A DNA stretch of 64,000 nucleotides from Noviherbaspirillum massiliense JC206 (GCF_000312045.1 NZ_HE978634.1:89466-153465), one strand, 5' to 3'; counted from the stretch's first letter, positions 1 to 11,482 are shown. Notes: generated from the letters alone by a model not told the origin. Translations and numbers: made by a program.

Positions 1-1386
1 CACTTCTTCGAAGGTGATGGTCTTGCGGTCCAGGTGGCGCAGCGCGAGGCTGTCCATGTCATGGCTCTTGTGCGACTCGAATACATAGGATTCGAGCAGC
101 GTGTCGTGCGCGATGCCGCGCAGCTCGACGCCATGGTTGGCGAACACGTGGCTGTCGTATTTCAGATTCTGCCCGACCTTGGGCTTGCCTTCATCTTCGA
201 GCCAGGGTTTGAGTTTCGCCAGCACCAGTTCGAGAGGCAGCTGCTGCGGCGCGCCCTGGTAGCGATGCGCGACCGGAATATACGCGGCGATGCCCGGCGT
301 GCAGCACAAGGAAATGCCGACCAGCCGCGCCTGCATCGGGTCGAGCGACGTGGTCTCGGTGTCGACCGAGGTCAGCGCAGCGTCATGGATGATTGCCAGC
401 CACTTGTCGAGCTGCTCCTCCGTCAGCACGGTCTCATACTCGGTTTTTTCCGGAGCAGCAGGGGCAGAAGCGCGTCCGGTGCCGCCCTCTGCGGGCTGGC
501 TCGCTGACGCTGCATTGCCGGCAGATTTGGCACTCAGCTCGCGCAGCCAGGTCTTGAAGCCATAGCGCTTGAAGAAATCGATCATGGCGTCGTCGTCCGC
601 CGGCTTTGCTACCAGCGATTCCTGGATCGACACCATGTGCCCAACCAGTTCGCAGTCGGTCTTCACGGTCACGAGGGTGCGCGCCGTGGGCAGCCAGTCG
701 AGGGCGCGCCGCAGGTTTTCCCCGACCGCACCGCCGATGTCGGCGGCATGTTCAATGATGCCGTCGAGGCTGCCGTACTGGTTCAGCCACTTCACCGCCG
801 TCTTCGGGCCGACCTTGTCGACGCCCGGCACATTGTCGACAGTGTCACCGACCAGAGTCAGGTAATCGACGATGCGGTCCGGCGGCACGCCGAACTTGGC
901 GATCACGCCCTCCCGGTCCAGCTTTTCATTGCTCATCGTGTTGATCAGCGTGACATGCTCGTTGACCAGCTGCGCCAGGTCCTTGTCGCCGGTGGAGATC
1001 ACGGTTTTCAGTCCGTGCGCCGTCGCCTGCGTCGCCAGCGTGCCGATCACGTCATCCGCCTCGATTCCCTCCACCATCAGGATCGGCCAGCCGAGCGCGC
1101 GTACCGCTTCATGGATCGGCTCGATCTGCCGGACCAGGTCCTCCGGCATCGCGGCCCGCTGCGCCTTGTATTCCGCATACAAGTCATCCCGGAAGGTCTT
1201 GCCTTTTGCATCGAAGACGCAGGCGATGTATGCTGCGCCGTAATCGTTGCGCAAGCGCCGCAACATGTTGATCATGCCGTAGATGGCGCCGGTCGGCGCG
1301 CCTTCCGCGTTCCGCAGATCGGGCATCGCGTGAAACGCGCGATACAGATAACTCGAGCCGTCAACCAGCAACAGGGTTTTATTCAT
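1..1386 (-). CDS. polA: DNA polymerase I, N-terminal part (runs off the window)
   Basis: DNA polymerase I fills gaps in repair and removes Okazaki-fragment primers. The visible 462 codons start MNKTLLLVDGSSYLYRAFHA, the standard opening of the 5'-3' nuclease domain, which fills about residues 1-290 (GDKDLAQLV and VGDTVDNVPG are visible). The 3'-5' exonuclease-like domain follows; its DTET metal motif near residue 342 is present, so proofreading residues look intact here. The polymerase domain lies beyond base 1. The ATG (1386-1384) directly abuts an ATG on the other strand at 1387, and I see no good ribosome binding site for polA. Identity is very secure. Confidence 0.97.
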   Translation of the reverse strand, partial: MNKTLLLVDGSSYLYRAFHAMPDLRNAEGAPTGAIYGMINMLRRLRNDYGAAYIACVFDAKGKTFRDDLYAEYKAQRAAMPEDLVRQIEPIHEAVRALGWPILMVEGIEADDVIGTLATQATAHGLKTVISTGDKDLAQLVNEHVTLINTMSNEKLDREGVIAKFGVPPDRIVDYLTLVGDTVDNVPGVDKVGPKTAVKWLNQYGSLDGIIEHAADIGGAVGENLRRALDWLPTARTLVTVKTDCELVGHMVSIQESLVAKPADDDAMIDFFKRYGFKTWLRELSAKSAGNAASASQPAEGGTGRASAPAAPEKTEYETVLTEEQLDKWLAIIHDAALTSVDTETTSLDPMQARLVGISLCCTPGIAAYIPVAHRYQGAPQQLPLELVLAKLKPWLEDEGKPKVGQNLKYDSHVFANHGVELRGIAHDTLLESYVFESHKSHDMDSLALRHLDRKTITFEEV

Positions 1387-1407
1387 ATGGAATTCAAGGG
1401 AAAAAAT

Positions 1408-2124
1408 GTGCCGCGCCTGCGGCAGGTGGCCGATCTTGAGCGCGCCACTTCGAAGAAGGCGCGCGAATCGTGGCATATTCTGACGATTATGGCAGAGTTT
1501 ATCGACTCGACCGAGCGCCTCTCAGAACTGCGCCCGGCAGTCTCGATTTTCGGATCAGCCCGCATCCAGCCTGACAATCCCTACTATGCCATCTGCGTCG
1601 ACATCGCCCGCCGCCTTTCCGATGCCGGCCTGGCCGTCATTTCCGGCGGCGGACCGGGCCTGATGGAAGCGGCCAACAAGGGGGCTTTCGAAGGCAAGTC
1701 TTCATCGGTCGGACTGAACATCGAATTGCCGCATGAACAGAAGTCCAACACCTGGCAAGACATTTCCATCAGCTTCCGCCATTTTTTTGCGCGCAAGGTC
1801 GCCTTCGTCAAATATGCGGACGCTTATGTCGTGCTGCCGGGCGGCTTTGGTACGCTGGATGAACTCACGGAAGTGCTGACCCTGATCCAGACTGGCAAAA
1901 CCAGGCGCATTCCAGTGATCCTGGTCGGCACCACCTTCTGGCGCGGACTGCTCGACTGGTTCCAGACCCAGCTGGTGGGCAATGGAATGATCAACCCGAA
2001 GGACATGGAACTGGTGCAGCTGATCGATGAGCCGGCCAATGTAGTGGATGCGATCTTTGCCTTTTACGAGGCGCGGGACATCGTGCTTGCGGATTCCGAC
2101 AAGCAAAATGGAGCCTTTCTGTAG
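1408..2124 (+). CDS. LOG family (TIGR00730) Rossmann-fold protein, probable nucleotide 5'-monophosphate phosphoribohydrolase
   Basis: LOG-type enzymes release the base from nucleoside 5'-monophosphates, and some members activate cytokinins. Both family signatures are visible: GGGPGLMEAANKG in the first half and PGGFGTLDELTEVL in the second. I chose the GTG at 1408 because AAGGG at 1396-1400 lies seven bases upstream, and this start leaves a gap from the divergent polA. An in-frame ATG at 1387 touches the polA start codon, and a third option is ATG 1489. The segment before 1489 (ATSKKARESWHIL) resembles other members, so 1489 is probably too short. The substrate cannot be read from sequence. 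Confidence 0.85.
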   Translation: MPRLRQVADLERATSKKARESWHILTIMAEFIDSTERLSELRPAVSIFGSARIQPDNPYYAICVDIARRLSDAGLAVISGGGPGLMEAANKGAFEGKSSSVGLNIELPHEQKSNTWQDISISFRHFFARKVAFVKYADAYVVLPGGFGTLDELTEVLTLIQTGKTRRIPVILVGTTFWRGLLDWFQTQLVGNGMINPKDMELVQLIDEPANVVDAIFAFYEARDIVLADSDKQNGAFL

Positions 2125-2220
2125 CCAGGGATTGCTGAGTGGCGGGACCGGTTTGCTACAATGCTTCATAGGGAGTCCCGACTCACCCATTGCACCAATA
2201 ACAATCACCCACGAATTGCC

Positions 2221-2658
2221 ATGCGCACTCTGAAGGTCTGGTCGCTTGTCCTGGTATGCCTTGCTGCAAGGCCGCTCATCGCCGATGCGCAGCAACCGGA
2301 CGGGAAGGCGCCGCCGCCGCCACAGCTTGAGAACCTGGAAGAAGGCGAAGAAGCGCCGGCGATCACCATTCGCAAACCGGAGGGCGGCAGCAGGAGCGAG
2401 GAAAAGCGCGCGCCCGGCGGCAAAGTGACGGAAATAAAAGTCAGCAGCGGCGGGAGCACGTATTATCTGAAGCCGAACGACCAGGCGGGGAGCGCAGCGC
2501 CAGGTGATATCCAGGGCAGCATGATGCGTGCGGCACAGTGGGAAATCCTGACCTTTGATCTTGGACGTCCCGAGCAATCCCAGCCAGTGGAAGATGCCGA
2601 GGGTCCTGCCCCGCTACCGCCCGGAGCAACCGAGCCTCCCGATCGGCAAAAGAAATAA
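2221..2658 (+). CDS. DUF2782 family secreted protein
   Basis: This 145-residue protein has a short N-terminal signal peptide (hydrophobic [10 protein letters not shown], likely cleaved after ADA). A low-complexity Pro/Glu-rich stretch ([20 protein letters not shown]) follows, then a small conserved core with [19 protein letters not shown] and STYYLKPND, ending in a Pro-rich tail. The core matches what I recall of DUF2782. It was probably acquired as a helper gene of thrB, which follows 47 bases downstream on the same strand, but no function is known. The ATG at 2221 places the signal peptide at the N-terminus; the frame stays open upstream to 2161 without a better start. Confidence 0.72.
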   Translation: MRTLKVWSLVLVCLAARPLIADAQQPDGKAPPPPQLENLEEGEEAPAITIRKPEGGSRSEEKRAPGGKVTEIKVSSGGSTYYLKPNDQAGSAAPGDIQGSMMRAAQWEILTFDLGRPEQSQPVEDAEGPAPLPPGATEPPDRQKK

Positions 2659-2705
2659 TTTCTTTGCGGTTCCCCTCTTTCAAACTCAACACCACTCACG
2701 CGCAC

Positions 2706-3662
2706 ATGGCAGTATTCACCCCGGTCAATCTGGATGACCTCAAGCACTGGATCACCCAGTTTTCCCTCGGCAAGGCACTCGCCATCAAAGGCATTTCATC
2801 CGGCATCGAAAACAGCAATTTCTTCCTCACCACCGAGACCGGCGAATATGTGCTGACCATATTCGAAAAACTGACTTTCACCCAGCTGCCGTTTTACCTG
2901 CAGCTGATGCGCCATCTCGCCGAACGCGGCGTGCTGGTGCCAGCGCCCATCGCCAACAAGCAGGGAGACATCCTGCATACGCTGCACGGCAAGCCTGCGT
3001 CGATCGTCACCAAGCTGGAAGGCACATCGCAACTCGCGCCGAAGCCGGTGCATTGCGCCGAAGTCGGTGCGATGCTGGCGAAAATGCATTTGGCCGGGCA
3101 GGATTTTCCGCTGCGCCAGCCGAACCTGCGCGGCCTCGAATGGTGGAAGGCCGCGACTCCGGTCGTGCTGCCTTATCTTCCGGAAGAAGGCCAGCACCTG
3201 TTACGCGCGGAAATGCATTTCCAGGAAGCGTACGCCACATCCCGCGCCTACAAGCAGCTGGCGCGCGGCCCGATCCATGCCGACCTGTTCCGCAACAATG
3301 TGATGTTCAACGGCGAACGGCTCACCGGCTTTTTCGACTTTTATTTTGCCGGCTGGGATACCTGGTTGTTCGACGTGGCGGTCACCGTCAACGACTGGTG
3401 CATCGACCTCGAATCCGGGGCGTTCGATGTGCCGCGGGTACGCGCCATGCTCGACGCCTATCATGCGGTGCGTCCATTTACCGAGGCGGAACAAGCCGCA
3501 TGGCAAGCGATGCTGCGTGCAGGCGCATTGCGCTTCTGGCTGTCGCGCCTGTACGATTTCCATCTGCCGCGGGAGGCGGAAATGCTGACGCCGCACGATC
3601 CGGCGCATTTTGAACGAATCCTGCGGCAAAGAATCAACAATCCTGTCCCGGCTCTCTTCTGA
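2706..3662 (+). CDS. thrB: Homoserine kinase, ThrB type II (choline-kinase-like fold)
   Basis: It phosphorylates L-homoserine with ATP on the threonine pathway in the cytoplasm. The 318-residue protein belongs to the aminoglycoside phosphotransferase/choline kinase fold used for homoserine kinase in pseudomonads and betaproteobacteria, not the GHMP type of E. coli. The catalytic loop [14 protein letters not shown] sits near residue 188, followed by the metal-binding [10 protein letters not shown] (DFG-like). The start [12 protein letters not shown] is typical of the family. The stop is followed after two bases by the next gene's ATG, so the two are probably co-translated. Confidence 0.93.
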   Translation: MAVFTPVNLDDLKHWITQFSLGKALAIKGISSGIENSNFFLTTETGEYVLTIFEKLTFTQLPFYLQLMRHLAERGVLVPAPIANKQGDILHTLHGKPASIVTKLEGTSQLAPKPVHCAEVGAMLAKMHLAGQDFPLRQPNLRGLEWWKAATPVVLPYLPEEGQHLLRAEMHFQEAYATSRAYKQLARGPIHADLFRNNVMFNGERLTGFFDFYFAGWDTWLFDVAVTVNDWCIDLESGAFDVPRVRAMLDAYHAVRPFTEAEQAAWQAMLRAGALRFWLSRLYDFHLPREAEMLTPHDPAHFERILRQRINNPVPALF

Positions 3663-3664
3663 CC

Positions 3665-4432
3665 ATGGAAAAATTGCCTGCAAGCGCCGGCTGGCAGTGG
3701 GTCAAGGATGGATTTTCCCTGTTCCGCAAACAGCCTGCCGAAATGTCGACGCTGTTCCTGAGCTACCTGTTCCTGATGCTGGCGGTCGGGATCATCCCGC
3801 TGCTCGGTCAGGTATTGCCGATCATACTGGTGCCCGCGTTTTCGATGGCCTTCATGCAAGCCTGTCTGCAGATCGAGCGCGGCAAGCGGGTGTATCCGAG
3901 CATGCTGTTCAAGATTTTCCGCACCCCCGCGCTGGGCCGGCTGCTGCAGCTTGGCGCCTTGTACCTGATCGCCGCCATCGTTGCGGTGGCGTCCTCGGCC
4001 CTTATTGATGGTGGGGTTTTCTGGCAGGTGATGAGCGGCCAGCTGCCATTGAATGCAACCGCAGTGCGCAGTTCCAACATGACGCTGGCGATGATTTTTG
4101 CCGCCGTGGTGTACACCCCGGCCATCATGGCCTTCTGGCATGCCGCGCCGCTCATCACCTGGCAGAACATGGGCGTGGGCAAGGCGCTGTTCTACAGCTT
4201 CTTCGCGGTGCGCCGCGCTGGCAAGGCTTTCCTGGTGTACGGACTCGCCTGGGTCGCGATCGGCGTCATCCTGCCCTCGATTGCCAGCAGCATCCTCGCG
4301 CTGGTGTTCGGCCAGCCGGGGATCGTGATGATGCTGCTGCTGCCGCTGACGCTGGTCATGACCGTGGTGATGTACTGTTCGTTCTATCCCACCTATACCC
4401 AGATCTTCGGCAAGCCGGAACAACCTGCGTGA
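3665..4432 (+). CDS. BPSS1780-type integral membrane protein
   Basis: This 255-residue inner-membrane protein starts with a short cytoplasmic segment (GWQWVKDGFSLFRKQP) and then has about six hydrophobic stretches: near residues 30-60, 95-120, 140-165, 185-210 and 220-240. It resembles the BPSS1780 family of Burkholderiales membrane proteins, which has no known activity. It follows thrB by two bases (TGACCATGG), which suggests one transcript with DUF2782 and thrB. Nothing indicates a substrate. Confidence 0.75.
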   Translation: MEKLPASAGWQWVKDGFSLFRKQPAEMSTLFLSYLFLMLAVGIIPLLGQVLPIILVPAFSMAFMQACLQIERGKRVYPSMLFKIFRTPALGRLLQLGALYLIAAIVAVASSALIDGGVFWQVMSGQLPLNATAVRSSNMTLAMIFAAVVYTPAIMAFWHAAPLITWQNMGVGKALFYSFFAVRRAGKAFLVYGLAWVAIGVILPSIASSILALVFGQPGIVMMLLLPLTLVMTVVMYCSFYPTYTQIFGKPEQPA

Positions 4433-4466
4433 CGGCAGGCGTCCGGCGCGGTCTCAGCGGTTGACC

Positions 4467-6758
4467 TCAGCTTCCGATTTTCGGCGCGACCTTTTCCAGC
4501 TTGGCGATATTCAGGTCCAGCAGCTTCATCCCGTGGCGGCCGAAGTTGATATGGGCCCGTGTATTGGCGCCGCCGCCTTCGATGTTGACGATCACGCCCT
4601 CGCCGAATTTCGGATGCGCCACCGTCTCGCCGATGCGCCAGCCGGCATCCTGCTTGGTAAAGCTTTGCGCGATGGCATTCACCCCCGACTCGGGCGCATC
4701 GTCCCATGCCGATTTCCTGGGAGCGAACCACTGGTGCTGCACCTTCGGTGACAGCCACTTCAGCGCCTCTTCCGGCAATTCATCGAAAAAGCGCGACCGC
4801 ATGTTGAAGCGCGTCTGGCCGTGCAGCATGCGGGTTTGGGAAAAGCTGAGATACAGCCGCTTCTTGGCGCGCGTGATCGCCACGTACATGAGACGCCGCT
4901 CTTCCTCCAGGCCGCCCTCTTCCTGGGTGCTGTTCTCATGCGGGAACAAGCCTTCTTCCAGGCCGGTGATGAACACCGCGTCGAATTCCAGCCCCTTGGC
5001 GGAATGCACCGTCATCAGTTGCAGCGCATCCTGGCCCGCCGCCGCCTGATTGTCGCCGGCTTCCAGCGAAGCATGCGACAGGAAGGCCGACAGGGGCGAC
5101 ATCACGGTGGGCAATGGCGCGTCGGCATCGAGCACCTCGCTGCCATTCCCGTCTGCCAGCGCCTCTCCCGCAACTGGCTGCGCCTTCGGACCCAGCAGCG
5201 CCGGGCTGTCAATGCCGAAGCCTTCTTCGGACACGAACAGCATTGCCGCACTGACCAGCTGCTCCAGGTTTTCGATGCGGTCGGCGCCATCCTTCTCATT
5301 CCGGTAGTGCTCCATCAGGCCGCTCATTTCGAGCACCACCTGCACCATTTCCTGCAGCGGCAACTGCTGGGTTTCGAAGCGCATGCCCTCGATCAGCTTG
5401 ACGAAGGCGCCGAGCACGGAACCCGCCTTGCCCGTGACATAGGGAACCGCAGCGTAGAGGGAGATGCCGTACTGGCGCGCCGCGTCCTGCAACTGTTCGA
5501 TCGAGCGCGCACCGATGCCGCGAGTCGGGAAATTCACCACCCGCAGGAAGGCGGAGTCATTGTGCAGGTTGTCGATCAGCTGCAGGTAGGCGATCGCATG
5601 CTTGATCTCGGCGCGCTCGAAGAAGCGCTGGCCGCCGTACACGCGATAGGGAATGCCGGCGGTGAACAGCGCATGCTCGATCACCCGCGACTGCGCGTTC
5701 GAGCGATACAGGATGGCGATCTCGCTGCGCGCCGCGCCTTCGTTGATCAGGCTTTTCGCTTCCTCGATGATCCATTGCGCTTCCTGCAGGTCGCTGCTGG
5801 CTTCATAGATGCGCACCGGCTCGCCATGACCGGCATCGGTGCGCAGGTTCTTGCCAAGGCGCTTGCTGTTGTTGGCGATCAGGGTATTCGCGGCGTCGAG
5901 GATGTGGCCGTGCGAACGGTAATTCTGCTCCAGCTTGATCAGGTTTTCGACCTTGAATTCGCGCTCGAAGGCAATCATGTTGCCGACGTTCGCGCCGCGG
6001 AAGGCATAGATGCTCTGGTCGTCGTCACCCACCGCGAACACCGCGTTGTGCTGCCCGGCCATCAGCTTGAGCCAGTTGTATTGCAGGTTGTTGGTATCCT
6101 GGAATTCGTCGATCAGGATGTGGCGAAAGCGCGCCTGGTAATGTTCGCGCAGCGGCTGGTTACGCTGCAACAATTCATAGGTGCGCAGCAGCAGCTCGGC
6201 GAAATCCACCACACCTTCGCGCTGGCACTGGTTGTCATAAATCTCGTACAGCTCGACGAACTTGCGGTTGTAATCGTCGTAGGCCTCCACATCCTTCGCG
6301 CGCAGGCCTTGCTCCTTCGCGCTGTTGATGAAGTACATCAGGTTACGCGGCGGGTATTTCTCGTCATCGACATTCAGCGCCTTCAGCAGGCGCTTGATCA
6401 TCGACAGCTGGTCTTGCGAATCGAGGATCTGGAAGGTTTGCGGCAAGCCCGCATCGCGGTAATGCGCGCGCAGGAGACGGTTGCACAGGCCATGGAAGGT
6501 GCCGATCCACATGCCGCGCGTATTCACCGGCAACATCGCTGACAGGCGCGAGATCATTTCCTTCGCCGCCTTGTTGGTGAACGTGACCGCCAGTATGCCG
6601 GCGGGAGAGACTTGTCCAGTCTGGATCAGCCATGCGATCCGCGTCGTCAATACCCGGGTCTTGCCGGACCCCGCGCCTGCAAGAATGAGCGCATGCTGCG
6701 GGGGCAAGGTGACTGCTGCAAGTTGTTCGGGATTGAGATTGTGGAGGAGGTTCTGCAT
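4467..6758 (-). CDS. uvrD: UvrD/Rep-type DNA helicase (DNA helicase II)
   Basis: This superfamily 1A 3'-5' helicase acts in nucleotide excision and mismatch repair. The 763-residue protein carries motif I AGAGSGKT at residues 27-34, motif II DEFQDTN near 217, motif III GDDDQSIYAFRGA near 240, motif IV-V VMTVHSAKGLEFDAVF and motif VI YVAITRAKKRLYLSFS. The length and a C-terminal tail ending in a Tudor-like segment (GETVAHPKFGEGVIVNIEGG) fit UvrD rather than Rep. I start at MQNLLHNLNPEQ, whose ATG follows a perfect TATAAT by seven bases. An in-frame extension to 6899 has no support. Confidence 0.95.
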   Translation of the reverse strand: MQNLLHNLNPEQLAAVTLPPQHALILAGAGSGKTRVLTTRIAWLIQTGQVSPAGILAVTFTNKAAKEMISRLSAMLPVNTRGMWIGTFHGLCNRLLRAHYRDAGLPQTFQILDSQDQLSMIKRLLKALNVDDEKYPPRNLMYFINSAKEQGLRAKDVEAYDDYNRKFVELYEIYDNQCQREGVVDFAELLLRTYELLQRNQPLREHYQARFRHILIDEFQDTNNLQYNWLKLMAGQHNAVFAVGDDDQSIYAFRGANVGNMIAFEREFKVENLIKLEQNYRSHGHILDAANTLIANNSKRLGKNLRTDAGHGEPVRIYEASSDLQEAQWIIEEAKSLINEGAARSEIAILYRSNAQSRVIEHALFTAGIPYRVYGGQRFFERAEIKHAIAYLQLIDNLHNDSAFLRVVNFPTRGIGARSIEQLQDAARQYGISLYAAVPYVTGKAGSVLGAFVKLIEGMRFETQQLPLQEMVQVVLEMSGLMEHYRNEKDGADRIENLEQLVSAAMLFVSEEGFGIDSPALLGPKAQPVAGEALADGNGSEVLDADAPLPTVMSPLSAFLSHASLEAGDNQAAAGQDALQLMTVHSAKGLEFDAVFITGLEEGLFPHENSTQEEGGLEEERRLMYVAITRAKKRLYLSFSQTRMLHGQTRFNMRSRFFDELPEEALKWLSPKVQHQWFAPRKSAWDDAPESGVNAIAQSFTKQDAGWRIGETVAHPKFGEGVIVNIEGGGANTRAHINFGRHGMKLLDLNIAKLEKVAPKIGS

Positions 6759-6764
6759 GCCGAG

Positions 6765-6770
6765 ATTATA
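6765..6770 (-). promoter_or_regulatory. TATAAT -10 element directly before uvrD
   Basis: A perfect TATAAT on the minus strand ends seven bases before the A of the uvrD start codon, so transcription could begin at or next to the ATG. No convincing -35 hexamer is visible (GAAGCC at 17-bp spacing), and no Shine-Dalgarno sequence separates the box from the ATG. Confidence 0.4.
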
Positions 6771-6846
6771 GCCGCGCCGCCCGCACGGCTTCGGATAAAT
6801 CTGCGCACTTGCCTCACTGGCAATGCCGGGATGCGAAGAGCCGGGC

Positions 6847-7461
6847 TCAGCCAGGCATGAACATTTGTGCAAACCTGCGAGCAGCCGCCTCCGGTTCATC
6901 GACCATGTACACGCTGCTGATCACCGCCACCATGTCGGCGCCCAGCGCCACGAGCGGTGCGGCATTTTCATGCGTCATGCCGCCGATCACCACGTTCGGC
7001 AAGGGGATCTCGGCCCTGGCGCGCGTGACGATCTCCGGCTGTGTGGCGACTTCATATTTCTTGACGCGCGAAGGATAAAAGCCGCCGAACGCGACATAGC
7101 TCGCGCCAGCACTATGAGCATCGCGCGCGAGCTCCAGGCTGCCGTAGCAGGAAGCGCCGACGATCTTGCCGGGCCCCACTGCGGCACGCACGTCGGCGAC
7201 CGGCACGTCGGTGCCGCCGACATGGATGCCATCGGCGTTCAGCGCCAGGCACAAGTCCACGAAGTCATTGATGATGAACGGCCGTCCATGGCGCCGGCAC
7301 AAGGCCTGCAGCTGCCGCGCCTGTTCCTCGCGCAGCTGCGGGCTCGCGGTCTTGTGCCGGTACTGCACCAGCGCCGCGCCGCCGCGCAGCGCAGCCTCGG
7401 TCACTTCCAGCAACCTGGTGGTGTCATCCCAGTCGGGCGTGACGATATACAAACCTTTCAT
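6847..7461 (-). CDS. thiE: Thiamine phosphate synthase
   Basis: ThiE joins HMP pyrophosphate and thiazole phosphate to make thiamine phosphate. The 204-residue TIM-barrel protein shows LVQYRHK near residue 33, FIINDFVDL, DGIHVGGTDVP and IVGASCYGS, and a late VAFGGFYPSRVKK that stands where the GPxFxTxTK loop is in other ThiE proteins, as in many betaproteobacterial copies. Its ATG overlaps the thiD stop by four bases (ATGA), which indicates translational coupling. It is the last gene of the thi operon; uvrD follows 88 bases further on. Confidence 0.93.
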   Translation of the reverse strand: MKGLYIVTPDWDDTTRLLEVTEAALRGGAALVQYRHKTASPQLREEQARQLQALCRRHGRPFIINDFVDLCLALNADGIHVGGTDVPVADVRAAVGPGKIVGASCYGSLELARDAHSAGASYVAFGGFYPSRVKKYEVATQPEIVTRARAEIPLPNVVIGGMTHENAAPLVALGADMVAVISSVYMVDEPEAAARRFAQMFMPG

Positions 7462-8252
7462 GCATTTCCCGTGAAAGAAGGAACCCATCGGTTCGGAATG
7501 CGCTGGCCCTGGGCGATCGCATACGAAGACAGCAGCGCCTGGTGGCAATAGGATTGAGCCCGTTCCAGCGCGTCGACGAGCGGCACTCTCTGCGCCAGCA
7601 GGGCCGCGATCGCCGATGCCAGGGTACAGCCGGTGCCATGGAAGCTGCCTTGTAAGCGCGGCCAATTCCAGGAGCGGGAATCGCCAACGGCGAACCAATG
7701 GTTCATCACTTCCGGTCCGCTGCCATGGCCGCCCTTGATCAGCACATTCGGACAGCGGCGCAACAGTTTTTCCACCTGCTCGTCGAGCCGGCGGTCGCCG
7801 TCGCACAATGCTGCCGCCTCGAGAAGATTCGGCGTGATCAGCGTCGCCACCGACAGCAGTGGCTCGATCGCCTGCACCGCATTGTCCGTCGACAGCGCAT
7901 CGCCATGGCCGCTGGCCAGTACCGTGTCCACGACGACGGGCAGGTCCGGCCTGCGCCGCTTGAGCTGTTCGACGATGCCGGCAATTGCCGCAGTATTGGC
8001 ATGGTTGCCGGCGATGCCGACCTTGACCGCCGCCACCTCGATCTTGTCGATCAAGGCTTGGGCCTGCTGCTGCACCAGCGCAGCCGGCACCGGATGCACG
8101 GCATGCACCCGGTCATTGTCCTGTACCGTCAGCGCGGTTGTCACCGACAGCGGATGCGCGCCCAGTGCGGCAACGGCCTGGATATCGGCCTGCAGTCCGG
8201 CTCCGCCGCTCGGATCCGAGCCGGCGAAGATCAGCACGCTGGGTCGATTCAT
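7458..8252 (-). CDS. thiD: Hydroxymethylpyrimidine / phosphomethylpyrimidine kinase
   Basis: ThiD phosphorylates HMP and HMP phosphate to HMP pyrophosphate, the pyrimidine half of thiamine. The 264-residue ribokinase-fold protein has the family opening [19 protein letters not shown], a middle [10 protein letters not shown] and the catalytic anion-hole loop [12 protein letters not shown] near the C-terminus. Its start overlaps the thiG stop by four bases, and its stop overlaps the thiE start by four, so thiG-thiD-thiE are tightly coupled. Confidence 0.94.
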   Translation of the reverse strand: MNRPSVLIFAGSDPSGGAGLQADIQAVAALGAHPLSVTTALTVQDNDRVHAVHPVPAALVQQQAQALIDKIEVAAVKVGIAGNHANTAAIAGIVEQLKRRRPDLPVVVDTVLASGHGDALSTDNAVQAIEPLLSVATLITPNLLEAAALCDGDRRLDEQVEKLLRRCPNVLIKGGHGSGPEVMNHWFAVGDSRSWNWPRLQGSFHGTGCTLASAIAALLAQRVPLVDALERAQSYCHQALLSSYAIAQGQRIPNRWVPSFTGNA

Positions 8253-9049
8253 GCGACCCGCCCTTCAACCGGCGATGACGGCGATGCGGCGAACTTCTTC
8301 GGAATGCGTCCGGCAAGATAGGCTTCGCGGCCGGCTTCCACCGCCAGCTTCATGGCACGCGCCATGCGAATGGGGTCGCGCGCGCCGGCAATCGCGGTAT
8401 TCATCAGCACGCCATCGCAGCCCAGCTCCATTGCAATCGCCGCATCCGACGCCGTGCCGACGCCGGCATCCACCAGCACCGGCACTTTCGACTGCTGAAT
8501 GATCAGCGACAAATTCCATGGATTGAGGATACCCATGCCGGAACCGATCAGCGATGCCAGCGGCATCACCGCGACGCAGCCGATGTCTTCCAGCATGCGG
8601 GCCTGGATCGGGTCGTCGCTGCAATACACCATGACGTCGAAGCCATCCTTCACCAGCAGCTCGGCTGCCTTCAGCGTTTCCGGCATGTTGGGGAACAGCG
8701 TCTTTTCATCGCCAAGCACTTCGAGCTTGACGAGCTTGTGCCCGTTGAGCAGTTCGCGCGCGAGCTGCAGGGTGTAGACGGCGTCCTTCGCGTTGTAGCA
8801 GCCGGCGGTGTTCGGCAGGATCGTGTATTTCGAGGGCGGAACCGCATCCAGCAAGCTGGGCGCATTCGGATCCTGGCCAATGTTGACCCGGCGGATCGCC
8901 ACCGTGATGATTTCCGCGCCGCTGGCTTCCGTCGCTGCGCGGGTCTGCTCCAGGTCACGATACTTGCCGCTGCCGACCAGCAGGCGCGAGCGATAGGTTT
9001 TGCCGGCGATGGTGAGGCCGTGGTCCTGAGTCGTATCTTGTGTATGCAT
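8249..9049 (-). CDS. thiG: Thiazole synthase
   Basis: ThiG builds thiazole phosphate from deoxyxylulose 5-phosphate, the ThiS thiocarboxylate and dehydroglycine. The 266-residue protein carries the Schiff-base lysine in LVKLEVLGD, the phosphate-binding [20 protein letters not shown], and [18 protein letters not shown], all diagnostic. A short 46-base gap holding a GC-rich hairpin separates it from thiS upstream. The thiD ATG overlaps its stop. Its C-terminal tail (SSPVEGRVA) is a few residues longer than in short homologues. Confidence 0.95.
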   Translation of the reverse strand: MHTQDTTQDHGLTIAGKTYRSRLLVGSGKYRDLEQTRAATEASGAEIITVAIRRVNIGQDPNAPSLLDAVPPSKYTILPNTAGCYNAKDAVYTLQLARELLNGHKLVKLEVLGDEKTLFPNMPETLKAAELLVKDGFDVMVYCSDDPIQARMLEDIGCVAVMPLASLIGSGMGILNPWNLSLIIQQSKVPVLVDAGVGTASDAAIAMELGCDGVLMNTAIAGARDPIRMARAMKLAVEAGREAYLAGRIPKKFAASPSSPVEGRVA

Positions 9050-9065
9050 AAAAGCTCCATTGCCA

Positions 9066-9090
9066 CACCCTCCCCTTCAAGGGGAGGGTG
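9066..9090. repeat. Perfect 10-bp inverted repeat between thiS and thiG
   Basis: CACCCTCCCC (9066-9075), a five-base loop TTCAA, and GGGGAGGGTG (9081-9090) form a perfect hairpin inside the thi operon. It lacks a U-tract, so it is not a normal terminator; it could be an RNA processing or stability site. A similar CCCTCCC/GGGAGGG hairpin occurs at 60128-60149, which suggests a recurrent intergenic element. Confidence 0.6.
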
Positions 9091-9095
9091 CATTA

Positions 9096-9302
9096 TCACC
9101 CACCGCCTATTGCGCGGACGATATCCACCCGGTCGCTCGGCTGCAGCACGCGCTGCGACCACAACTGCCGCGGCACCACTTCCCGATTGACTGCGACCGC
9201 CAGCGACTTGCCTGCCAGGTCGAGCGAAGCGATCAGATCCTGCACATTCTGGTTTGCCGCAATCGGATGCGGCACGCCGTTCAGTTCGATTTCCATCGCC
9301 AT
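9096..9302 (-). CDS. thiS: Sulfur carrier protein ThiS
   Basis: ThiS is the ubiquitin-like carrier whose C-terminal glycine is thiocarboxylated and donates sulfur to the thiazole. The 68-residue protein begins MAMEIELNG, contains the beta-grasp pattern (SLAVAVNREVVP, DRVDIVRAIGGG) and ends in the required Gly-Gly. It starts five bases after the thiC stop, so the two genes are clearly cotranscribed. A start at the second ATG (MEIELNG) is equally possible. Confidence 0.93.
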   Translation of the reverse strand: MAMEIELNGVPHPIAANQNVQDLIASLDLAGKSLAVAVNREVVPRQLWSQRVLQPSDRVDIVRAIGGG

Positions 9303-9307
9303 TTCGC

Positions 9308-11378
<2,071 letters not shown>

Positions 11379-11405
11379 TTTGCCTCATAAAAACAGCATT
11401 GGCGA

Positions 11406-11434
11406 ATTATACGCCTCGTTCCAAGGCAAGTCAG
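11406..11434 (-). promoter_or_regulatory. Probable sigma-70 promoter of the thiC operon
   Basis: CTGACT (11434-11429) and a perfect TATAAT (11411-11406) are separated by 17 bases on the minus strand. This predicts a start near 11399, about 20 bases before the riboswitch core, as expected for a riboswitch leader. Confidence 0.6.
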
Positions 11435-11447
11435 CGACCGCCTCCCT

Positions 11448-11453
11448 TATAAT
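11448..11453 (+). promoter_or_regulatory. Probable -10 box of valS
   Basis: TATAAT lies 29 bases before the valS ATG, giving a leader of about 23 bases. No clear -35 hexamer is seen at 16-18 bases upstream. It faces away from the thiC promoter; the two -10 boxes are only 37 bases apart. Confidence 0.45.
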
Positions 11454-11482
11454 GTGAGGTTTCGCAAAACTTACGTCCAATC

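Noticed and set aside
637..1386. Upstream extension of the LOG gene frame
   Set aside because: It is antisense to polA; a 250-residue extension has no family support.
4821..6542. 573-codon open frame opposite uvrD
   Set aside because: Antisense to a clear UvrD gene; GC-rich codon use of the real gene leaves the opposite frame open. Composition is His/Arg-rich and no domain is seen.
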